From Clostridia bacterium (GTDB lineage Bacteria > Bacillota > Clostridia > Oscillospirales > CAG-272), in NCBI GenBank assembly GCA_900770605.1, contig CAAGKS010000011.1, forward strand, positions 1-6,596: a stretch of DNA of 6,596 bases. Direction: 5' to 3'. The notes below the pieces were generated by a model that did no database searches, was not told where the DNA came from, and saw nothing but the letters and a program-made list of their open reading frames with translations. A program made the position numbers and the translations under genes. This document shows, piece after piece, positions 1 through 5,562 of this stretch; positions within the stretch are counted from its first letter, which is position 1; every line of letters begins with the position of its first letter.

Positions 1-1347
1 GCGAGACCATGTAAACACCGTACACGCCACAATGGAAATACACGATACAGCCGCCAATATCTTCGCTCTTGCTCCGCTTACAACGGTAAACACGTAAAGC
101 GCGAACGGGAAAACGATAGCGAGATATGCAGCTAAATAGTTAGGATTATCAAAGGTGGCAGTAGCGCGTCCGTATATATCGGAAAAATAGTTTACGTCGA
201 GCCAATCGTTGACCGCGTAACCAAGCGCATATTGCACTATACCTATAATAGCAGTTACAGTTCCCGAGAAAACGAGTGAATATATGCAACGCTTCACCCA
301 CTTTTCAGTTCTGATAAGATTTACTATAAGGAAATATCCTGTCAACAGGCAACACGCCGCAAGCGCTGAAAAGTAAGAGTCTTTTCCGCCAACGGTTATC
401 CTGCCCGAAAAATACAAGATTATCGAGAAGAATATAACGCCAAGGTCGACAAGCTCAATACGAATGATTCGCTTTCCTCGTATCAGCTTGATGATATAAG
501 AGATCGTTGTAGCGATCATTATAAGAAGCAAAAGCAAAGTAGGATAATTCGTCAGCGCGAAGAACGGCAAGCAAAACAGCGCTATCAGAATGCCGATCTC
601 GGGTGATGTGAAAATAAACGCGCAAGCCACGAATATACCCAAAATTCCTATGATGAATGCGGGGTGGATAAAGAAGGTCAAAACTCCAAGCACAAGTCCG
701 AAGAACATGGCTCTGCCCGAGAAGCGACGTGATTTCAAATCGTCCTTTGTTTCAAAGAGCTCTTCCCTGTACCCAAAAGCATCCGCAAATATAAACTTTG
801 TAATTCTGCTGTCGTATGCCGCCTGGGCTATCGTCTTATCGGATATCAACAACGGAATACTTATAGCGCAGACCGCCATACCTATATAAAAGTGATCGGC
901 ATTTGCCGTACCCAATGCAGGAAGCAGGAGCTTAACAAAGTAAAACAGTAAGGTGTATATACCAAACGATATAGTAAAGCGTCCGTAAGACTTAGTTGAA
1001 ACGTCCGCCAAGCCGCAAACGCTCTTGCGCAGCTTACGTAAAATATAGCTGGTCTCAAAGCTCTGCGAAACGTATCCTCTTATGCTGCGCAGGAATTTTC
1101 TCGGCTTACTCCCGCTTCTGAGATTATGGAATATAAATCCGTTCTCAAGGGCATAGAGCTCATCGTAATACGAAGCGAAAATATAACCAAAGAATCCGCT
1201 GATAAGCGCCTTATAAACAGCCGAGGACAGCTTGTCTAAAAGATATCCTATCCAGCTTCTGCCCAAAAGCTGAGACTTGCCTTTTTCCTGTTTTACAACA
1301 GAGGTATCTTCAGTTACTGAAACAGATTCCTTTTTTCTCTTTCTCAA
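1..1347 (-). CDS. O-antigen ligase/polymerase family membrane protein (partial, TTG start, C-terminus beyond left edge)
   Basis: The minus-strand frame is open for 449 codons and leaves the window at position 1. The N-terminus is basic (MRKRKKES) and about the first 120 residues look mostly cytoplasmic. They are followed by roughly ten hydrophobic segments, e.g. near residues 124-144, 152-169, 213-247 (two), 249-289 (two), 327-345, 353-372, 405-425 and 428-446. The stretch GRATATFDNPNYLAAYL (393-409) matches the conserved core of the Wzy_C/WaaL family (GTF-x-NPN), and the window ends at TWSR, where the family's SRG motif follows. Such proteins ligate or polymerise lipid-linked glycans outside the membrane; in a Gram-positive cell the likely substrate is a capsule or other wall polysaccharide (inference). 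TTG at 1345-1347 is the best start: an in-frame stop lies three codons upstream, AAGGAG sits 10 bases before it, and no in-frame ATG occurs before residue 157. It begins 19 bases after trmD and should be cotranscribed with it. Confidence 0.82.
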   Translation of the reverse strand, partial: MRKRKKESVSVTEDTSVVKQEKGKSQLLGRSWIGYLLDKLSSAVYKALISGFFGYIFASYYDELYALENGFIFHNLRSGSKPRKFLRSIRGYVSQSFETSYILRKLRKSVCGLADVSTKSYGRFTISFGIYTLLFYFVKLLLPALGTANADHFYIGMAVCAISIPLLISDKTIAQAAYDSRITKFIFADAFGYREELFETKDDLKSRRFSGRAMFFGLVLGVLTFFIHPAFIIGILGIFVACAFIFTSPEIGILIALFCLPFFALTNYPTLLLLLIMIATTISYIIKLIRGKRIIRIELVDLGVIFFSIILYFSGRITVGGKDSYFSALAACCLLTGYFLIVNLIRTEKWVKRCIYSLVFSGTVTAIIGIVQYALGYAVNDWLDVNYFSDIYGRATATFDNPNYLAAYLAIVFPFALYVFTVVSGARAKILAAVSCISIVACTVFTWSR

Positions 1348-1357
1348 GCTTGATCAT

Positions 1358-1363
1358 CTCCTT
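1358..1363 (-). promoter_or_regulatory. Ribosome binding site that fixes the TTG start of the ligase-like gene
   Basis: AAGGAG on the minus strand lies 10 bases before TTG at 1347. An ATG directly abutting this motif (1355-1357) is in another frame, has no spacing from the motif, and reaches a stop after 15 codons. The TTG is therefore the credible initiator. Confidence 0.65.
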
Positions 1364-1366
1364 CTT

Positions 1367-2053
1367 TTAATTATCAAGAAGATCCGGACGCTTCTGGCGA
1401 GTTAACTCCAGCGCCCTTTCCTTTCTCCATGTATCAATTTTTTCATGGTGTCCCGATATCAAAACGTCGGGAACCTTTACTCCATGAAACTCATACGGTC
1501 TTGTGTACTGCGGATGCTCCAGCATTCCGCTTGAAATACTCTCGTCAGTATAGCACTCAGGCGCTGACAGAACTCCGTCCACAAGCCTTGCAACACTATC
1601 CACCAATATACACGCGGGGATCTCTCCGCCTGTAAGAACGTAGTCGCCTATCGAGATCTCCTCGTCAACTATTTCATCGATGATTCGAGCGTCAACACCC
1701 TCGTAATGACCGCACAAAATAATCAACTGATCATACTCAGCAAGCTCCGCTACCATCTTCTGATTTAAAACCTTACCTGCAGGAGACATATATACGACCT
1801 TGCGCTTTTGTATATCCGGACGGGAGTCCACAATATTCTTATAACAATTATATATAGGCGGCGCCATCATAAGCATTCCCTTGCCACCGCCGTACGGAGT
1901 ATCGTCCACTCGGCGATGCTTGTCCTCAGAAAAATCTCTTATGTTGTGACACGCGACCTCGATCGCTCCGCTCTTCTGAGCTCTTCCAATAACACTTTCC
2001 CCCAGCACGTAATCAACGAGATCGGGAAACAGCGTCATTATATCGAAAATCAT
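1367..2053 (-). CDS. trmD: tRNA (guanine-37-N1)-methyltransferase TrmD
   Basis: TrmD methylates N1 of G37, next to the anticodon, using S-adenosylmethionine, and so prevents +1 frameshifting. The 228-residue product has usual family length and the trefoil-knot SPOUT signatures: MIFDIMTLFPDL at the N-terminus, RVDDTPYGGGKGM (48-60), LCGHYEGVDAR (113-123), SIGDYVLTGGE (134-144), DSVAR (152-156) and LEHPQYTRP (178-186), then the C-terminal GHHEKIDTWR segment. The frame is open 18 codons further upstream, but that stretch lies inside rimM. ATG at 2053 gives the canonical N-terminus and has GAGGAG 7 bases before it. That site overlaps the TGA of rimM and only 11 bases separate the genes, so translation is probably coupled. 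Where family members usually have Asp directly before the Ser of DSF, this protein reads DES (170-172), so Glu171 seems to occupy the catalytic Asp position, with Asp170 beside it. Confidence 0.96.
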   Translation of the reverse strand: MIFDIMTLFPDLVDYVLGESVIGRAQKSGAIEVACHNIRDFSEDKHRRVDDTPYGGGKGMLMMAPPIYNCYKNIVDSRPDIQKRKVVYMSPAGKVLNQKMVAELAEYDQLIILCGHYEGVDARIIDEIVDEEISIGDYVLTGGEIPACILVDSVARLVDGVLSAPECYTDESISSGMLEHPQYTRPYEFHGVKVPDVLISGHHEKIDTWRKERALELTRQKRPDLLDN

Positions 2054-2064
2054 AAAATAACTCC

Positions 2065-2574
2065 TCAATCCAACAGTCCGGGAATGACCTTTACGAACAC
2101 TCCGCAAGACACGTCGACCTTAACTATAAACTCATCAACGGCAGGTATCATACGCTCACCGTTTTCAGTTTTTACAACGTAAATATCAGATGCGCCTCTG
2201 TTTATCATATCAACGACCTTGCCATATACGGTATTGGTCTCGGCATCTATAACGTCCAGGCCTATAACGTCGGCAATAAAATACTCGCCGTCTTCCAGAT
2301 CAAAGTCTTCTCTGTCAGCGTAAACGACAGTTCCCTTCATAGCCATAGCCTGATCCATATCAGAAACGCCGCTAAGGTCAAAGAGAACGTATTGCTTGAA
2401 TACGGCAGATTTTAATACCTTGATCTTTTTATATACGCCGTTATCGCAAATATAAATATTTTTTAAAGCTGCAAGGTCCTCGGGCGTGTTGCACCACGAC
2501 TCAAGCTTGACACCGCCATGGCAACCGTGAGTATTGATGATCTTGCCACATTCTATATATTTTACAGTCGGCAT
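2065..2574 (-). CDS. rimM: Ribosome maturation factor RimM
   Basis: RimM binds ribosomal protein S19 and helps mature the 3' (head) domain of the 30S subunit. The 169-residue product has the N-terminal RimM barrel with the hallmark GKIINTHGCHGGVKLES (10-26), and a C-terminal PRC-barrel starting near GEYFIADVIGLDV (96-108) and ending in the typical VIPGLLD. ATG at 2574 is chosen over the longer open frame because it puts the barrel motif at the usual place and has GGAGGAG 4 bases upstream; the extra upstream codons would cover the promoter. The gene heads a minus-strand operon with trmD and the ligase-like gene. Neither rpsP nor a KH-domain gene lies upstream, although those often precede rimM in Firmicutes. 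Confidence 0.95.
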   Translation of the reverse strand: MPTVKYIECGKIINTHGCHGGVKLESWCNTPEDLAALKNIYICDNGVYKKIKVLKSAVFKQYVLFDLSGVSDMDQAMAMKGTVVYADREDFDLEDGEYFIADVIGLDVIDAETNTVYGKVVDMINRGASDIYVVKTENGERMIPAVDEFIVKVDVSCGVFVKVIPGLLD

Positions 2575-2608
2575 ATCGCTCCTCCGATCACTATAAATAG
2601 TTATAAAT

Positions 2609-2637
2609 ATTATATCACAGTTTGGAATTTTTTTCAA
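2609..2637 (-). promoter_or_regulatory. Promoter of the rimM-trmD operon (extended -10)
   Basis: On the minus strand TTGAAA (2632-2637) and TATAAT (2609-2614) are separated by 17 bases. A TG one base before the -10 hexamer makes it an extended -10 site. Transcription would start near 2602, leaving a leader of about 28 bases before rimM. It is divergent from the yajC promoter. Confidence 0.8.
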
Positions 2638-2694
2638 CAGTTTTATAAATTTAAATAATAAAAGTAAATTTACCCGATTTTTCTTAAATAATTC

Positions 2695-2723
2695 TTGCAA
2701 ATATATTGGGAATATGTTATAAT
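2695..2723 (+). promoter_or_regulatory. Promoter of yajC (extended -10)
   Basis: TTGCAA (2695-2700), a 17-base spacer and TATAAT (2718-2723), with TG at 2715-2716 giving an extended -10. Transcription would start near 2730, leaving about 20 bases before the yajC start with GGAGG at 2738-2742. The -35 hexamers of this and the rimM promoter are 57 bases apart, in AT-rich DNA. Confidence 0.8.
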
Positions 2724-2750
2724 ATAAAAAAACATATGGAGGTACTGAAA

Positions 2751-3062
2751 ATGGCTACTTTCGGTGGATGCACCGGTGGACTCGAAGGTATTGCACCGAT
2801 TATTTTGATCGTTGTAATGTTCGCAGCTCTCTACTTTTTCATGATAAGACCGCAGAAGAAACAGGAAAAGCAGATCGCTGATATGAGAAACAACCTTCAG
2901 GTTGGCGACGAGATCACCACTATCGGCGGTATAATTGGTAAAATAGTTAGAATCAAAGAGGAAACTATTACTATTGAAACCGCTCACGATCGCACTAAAA
3001 TAAGACTTCTCAGAAGTGCTGTTCGCACAGTTGACGTTAAGGCTGAAGATACTCAGGACTAA
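2751..3062 (+). CDS. yajC: Preprotein translocase accessory subunit YajC
   Basis: YajC is a small single-span inner-membrane protein that associates with SecDF and the SecYEG translocon. The 103-residue product shows the family pattern: a short glycine-rich N-terminus, one membrane helix at about 14-33, the motif YFFMIRPQKKQEKQ (28-41), then a soluble domain with LQVGDEITTIGGIIGKI (49-65) and a strand-rich end. ATG at 2751 has GGAGG 8 bases upstream. An in-frame ATG at 2706 is rejected because it lies upstream of the -10 hexamer. The gene stands alone: it has its own promoter and terminator, and neither tgt nor secD/secF, its common partners, is next to it. Being on the plus strand, it diverges from rimM and converges on the transporter operon. 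Confidence 0.95.
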   Translation: MATFGGCTGGLEGIAPIILIVVMFAALYFFMIRPQKKQEKQIADMRNNLQVGDEITTIGGIIGKIVRIKEETITIETAHDRTKIRLLRSAVRTVDVKAEDTQD

Positions 3063-3071
3063 TCTTCAATA

Positions 3072-3102
3072 AAAAAACAGGATCTTTAAGATCCTGTTTT
3101 TT
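3072..3102. terminator. Bidirectional intrinsic terminator between yajC and the ABC transporter operon
   Basis: A perfect hairpin has the arms ACAGGATCT (3077-3085) and AGATCCTGT (3089-3097) around a 3-base loop. The stem extends outward through an A-run on the left and a T-run on the right. Each strand therefore has a GC-containing stem followed by a T-rich tract, so it can end both yajC (plus) and the ATPase transcript (minus). It lies 9 bases past the yajC stop and 5 bases past the ATPase stop. Confidence 0.93.
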
Positions 3103-3106
3103 ATTT

Positions 3107-3955
3107 TTATAATACTTTATCGAGGAACTGCTTGACACGCGGGTTTTTGGGATTTCCAAAAAACTCCTCGGGAGTGCCGGACTCAGCAATAACTCCGTCG
3201 CACATAAACAGCACGCGGTCTGCCACCTCACGCGCAAATCCCATCTCGTGTGTTACAACGACCATTGTCATACCCTCGTTAGCGAGCTCCTTCATAAGAT
3301 CGAGAACTTCTCCAACCATCTCGGGATCGAGCGCGGAAGTAGGCTCGTCAAACAATATCACCTGCGGATCCATCGCGAGCGCTCGAGCAATAGCTATTCT
3401 CTGCTTCTGACCGCCCGACAACGTGGAAGGATACGAATCGGCCTTATCCTGAAGTCCAATTCGTCCGAGCAGCTGCATAGCCTTATTTTTTGCCGCCTCA
3501 ATGATCTCCGCCTTTGTTGTGGTTATCGGAATAAGCTCTTTCTTATTCTTCTTGAAGATATTTGACACCGAGATGCAAAAATTCTGCCATTTAGCCTTTC
3601 TCAAGTTACGCTTTCCGATATAAACGGGGGCGAGCATAATGTTTTCAATAACAGTCTTGTTATTGAAAAGGTTAAACTGCTGGAATACCATTCCGATACT
3701 TTCGCGATGGTGATTTATATCTACCTTCATATCGGCAATGTCTTCTCCCTGGAAGAAGATAGAGCCGCCCGTGGGGTCCTCCATACAGTTAAGGCAACGC
3801 AGGAAGGTAGACTTACCGCCACCGGAAGGTCCGATAACTGCAACCTGCTCACCCTTATATATTACTTCATCTATGCCATCAAGCACAACGAGTTTTCCAA
3901 AATGCTTGGAAAGATTGCTTACGCGAATAAGCGGTTCCTTATCTTGTACGTTCAT
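3107..3955 (-). CDS. Polar amino-acid ABC transporter, ATP-binding subunit (GlnQ/HisP-like, with an internal insertion)
   Basis: This cytoplasmic ATPase should power the permease encoded just upstream. All nucleotide-binding motifs are present in the 282-residue product: Walker A GPSGGGKST (42-50), Q-loop VFQQF (90-94), signature LSGGQ (179-183), Walker B VILFDEP (199-205), D-loop SALD (207-210) and switch His236 in VVVTHEM. VFQQFNLF and the DEPTSALDPEMVGEVL pattern place it in the GlnQ/HisP/ArtP group. Relatives are usually about 240-250 residues; the excess lies at roughly 115-150, between NIMLAPVYIG and the helix AKNKAMQLLGRIGL, in the helical subdomain. The insert is rich in Lys and Arg with aromatic residues and keeps the frame. 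ATG at 3955 lies inside the permease gene (17-base overlap), with AAAGGGGG 10 bases before it, suggesting translational coupling. The substrate cannot be told from the ATPase alone. Confidence 0.94.
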   Translation of the reverse strand: MNVQDKEPLIRVSNLSKHFGKLVVLDGIDEVIYKGEQVAVIGPSGGGKSTFLRCLNCMEDPTGGSIFFQGEDIADMKVDINHHRESIGMVFQQFNLFNNKTVIENIMLAPVYIGKRNLRKAKWQNFCISVSNIFKKNKKELIPITTTKAEIIEAAKNKAMQLLGRIGLQDKADSYPSTLSGGQKQRIAIARALAMDPQVILFDEPTSALDPEMVGEVLDLMKELANEGMTMVVVTHEMGFAREVADRVLFMCDGVIAESGTPEEFFGNPKNPRVKQFLDKVL

Positions 3956-4652
3956 TCTTGCGAAGCCCCCTTTCCATCAATTTAACACCGAGCGCGATGA
4001 CGCCAACCAAAATAAGATAGATAGCCGCCAGCATCAGATACGGTATTATGTACTCATAGCTCGAGTCACCTATTTCGCGGAAGCTCTTGGTGAGATCCAC
4101 GATAGCAATAAAGCTGACAACGGACGTATCCTTTATCAGCGCAATAAACTCGTTACCCAGAGTAGGAAGAATGTTTTTTATGGCCTGCGGTATAACCACC
4201 TTAAGCATAGATACAGGATAACTGAGTCCGAGCGCACGGGACGCCTCAAGCTGACCCGGATCGACCGCTTGAATTCCGCTTCGCATTATCTCAGCAACGT
4301 ACGCGCCGCTGTTCATACCGTATATCAATATTGCAGCCGTCATACGAGTGATCGGCAAATTAAAGGTTGAGCAAATACCGAACCAACCAATAAGAAGCTG
4401 TACCATCAAGGGCGTTCCGCGGAAGAAGCCGACGTAAACGTCGGCTATCTTCTCGAGGATTCTCGGCCACAACTTATACTTAGGCATAACCTTTATAACT
4501 GCTATCACGGTTCCGATCACAATACCGATCATAAGACCGAACAATGCGATCTGCACAGTTACGCTCAAGCCGGAAAGTACCGACTTATAGCCTCCCTGCA
4601 TAACGAACCTACGATAGAAGGTTTCCCAGGCTGTGTGAAAATCAAATCCCAT
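3939..4652 (-). CDS. Polar amino-acid ABC transporter, permease subunit (HisM/GlnP-like)
   Basis: This inner-membrane pore subunit of a His/Glu/Gln/Arg-type uptake system has 237 residues, a normal family length. An N-terminal cytoplasmic/interface stretch precedes a first membrane segment at about 28-52. The conserved FFRGTPLMVQL follows (76-86), then a segment near 103-120. The EAA loop reads LEASRALGLS (135-144) and is followed by VVIPQAIKNILPTLGNEFI (152-170), the family's ATPase-docking region. The last membrane segment spans about 201-223. A single permease gene is present, so it presumably forms a homodimer (inference). It starts 5 bases after the binding-protein stop and overlaps the ATPase gene by 17 bases. 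No convincing Shine-Dalgarno sequence precedes ATG at 4652; the upstream bases are AT-rich and code for the end of the binding protein, so re-initiation by terminating ribosomes is likely. Confidence 0.95.
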   Translation of the reverse strand: MGFDFHTAWETFYRRFVMQGGYKSVLSGLSVTVQIALFGLMIGIVIGTVIAVIKVMPKYKLWPRILEKIADVYVGFFRGTPLMVQLLIGWFGICSTFNLPITRMTAAILIYGMNSGAYVAEIMRSGIQAVDPGQLEASRALGLSYPVSMLKVVIPQAIKNILPTLGNEFIALIKDTSVVSFIAIVDLTKSFREIGDSSYEYIIPYLMLAAIYLILVGVIALGVKLMERGLRKNERTR

Positions 4653-4657
4653 ATATT

Positions 4658-5521
4658 TTATTTACCAAGTCCGTTAAGAACTGCGATGAGATCCTCAGTA
4701 GTCTTGCAATCATCGAAGAGTGTGCAATCCTCTTTGCAAATGATTACCTGATATGCACTGGTCTCATAAGGATCAGTGAAGTTAACGATCTTCTTACGCT
4801 TTTCGTTAATGGTCATACCTGCAATACCTGCATCAACACCATTGTTACCAACGGAAGAAACGATAGCATCAAAGTCCATGTTCATGATTACGAGTTCCTG
4901 ACCAAGAGCATCAGCGATGAGCTTAGCGATCTCCATGTCGATACCTGCGTAGTTCTCGCCAACCTTAAACTCGTAAGGAGCGAATGCAGCGTTAGTTGCG
5001 ATAACAAACTGCTCCTTGTTAGGATCGTAGGTTGCGGAAGCTATTGTCTCACCGTCGTACTCAGCGATGTTATCATCGTTAACGTTCTTATACTTATCGT
5101 ATATAGCTGCGATCTCGGTCTTCTTCTCAGCGAGAATGGAGTTGATAGAAGCAAGAAGCTCGTTATCGTTCTTACCAACTGCGATACCGTAAGACTCAGT
5201 TGTGAGAGCGATGTCGATCATCTTTGTTCCCTCGTTGGCAGCTACGAGAGCAGCTGCGGGAGCGTTGTCTATAACAACGAAATCAACCTTGCCGTTGAGC
5301 ATATCGGTAACAGCAAGTCCGCCGTTATCGAAAGAAAGAACTTCGATGTTAGAAAATCCTGCAAAGCCCCAGTCAGCGTCACCGGTCATGTAAGACCAAC
5401 CGGTTGTACCGGTCTGAACACCGACTTTATACTTTTGAGCATTGTTGTTGCAAGAAGCAAAGCCAACTACCATTGAGCAGATCATAAGGATCGCCATTAC
5501 CATTACTACAAATTTCTTCAT
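4658..5521 (-). CDS. Amino-acid ABC transporter substrate-binding lipoprotein with circularly permuted domain order
   Basis: This is the extracellular, lipid-anchored binding protein of the transporter (287 residues). MKKF plus a hydrophobic core ends in FASC, so Cys24 should be lipidated after signal peptidase II cleavage. The mature part carries the two SBP_bac_3 blocks in reversed order. Residues 30-146 match the usual second half: YKVGVQTGTTG (31-41), NGKVDFVVIDNAPA (76-89), TESYGIAVGK (108-117) and the final helices ending in IYDKYK (140-145). A linker (146-170) follows. Residues 171-287 match the usual first half: FVIATNAAFAPYEF (172-185), AGIDMEIAKLIADALG (192-207), MDFDAIV (215-221), AGMTINEKRKK (234-244) and FTDPY (248-252). 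Against E. coli GlnH (from memory), Arg242, Asp85, Phe180 and Phe217 match pocket residues, while GlnH Asp10, Lys115 and His156 are replaced by Asn, Gln and Ile, so the ligand may not be glutamine. ATG at 5521 has GGAGGAG 6 bases upstream; a TTG five codons earlier would overlap that site. Confidence 0.93.
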   Translation of the reverse strand: MKKFVVMVMAILMICSMVVGFASCNNNAQKYKVGVQTGTTGWSYMTGDADWGFAGFSNIEVLSFDNGGLAVTDMLNGKVDFVVIDNAPAAALVAANEGTKMIDIALTTESYGIAVGKNDNELLASINSILAEKKTEIAAIYDKYKNVNDDNIAEYDGETIASATYDPNKEQFVIATNAAFAPYEFKVGENYAGIDMEIAKLIADALGQELVIMNMDFDAIVSSVGNNGVDAGIAGMTINEKRKKIVNFTDPYETSAYQVIICKEDCTLFDDCKTTEDLIAVLNGLGK

Positions 5522-5527
5522 TTTTTT

Positions 5528-5534
5528 CTCCTCC
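5528..5534 (-). promoter_or_regulatory. Ribosome binding site of the binding-protein gene
   Basis: GGAGGAG on the minus strand is 6 bases before ATG at 5521. It settles the start: the in-frame TTG at 5534-5536 would place this motif inside the coding sequence and add five residues ahead of a normal MKK signal peptide. Confidence 0.85.
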
Positions 5535-5562
5535 AAATGAACTAAAAAATTAATGTGCCTAT

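Noticed and set aside
590..889. Plus-strand open frame of 99 codons
   Set aside because: It is antisense to the membrane-protein gene whose minus-strand frame is open over all 449 codons and carries the family motif; this frame shows no family features.
1808..2182. Plus-strand open frame of 124 codons across trmD and rimM
   Set aside because: It is a shadow of two confidently identified genes, with low-complexity translation and no ribosome binding site.
2664..2673. Palindrome GTAAATTTAC between the divergent rimM and yajC promoters
   Set aside because: It is short and made almost only of A and T in a very AT-rich spacer, so chance is a sufficient explanation; it overlaps neither promoter's hexamers.
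2575..2700. Longer N-terminus for RimM (42 extra codons)
   Set aside because: The added codons contain the promoter hexamers and the GGAGGAG site, and the extra protein sequence is unlike any RimM N-terminus.
3738..4370. Long plus-strand open frame of 210 codons opposite the ATPase and permease genes
   Set aside because: It spans the junction of two strongly conserved minus-strand genes, its translation has no recognisable domain, and no ribosome binding site or promoter precedes it.
4658..5521. Two fused partial binding-protein fragments or a frameshifted pseudogene instead of a permutation
   Set aside because: The frame is uninterrupted, has a good start, ribosome binding site, signal peptide and lipobox, each half is complete, and the two ends match exactly the point where the halves are contiguous in normal relatives.
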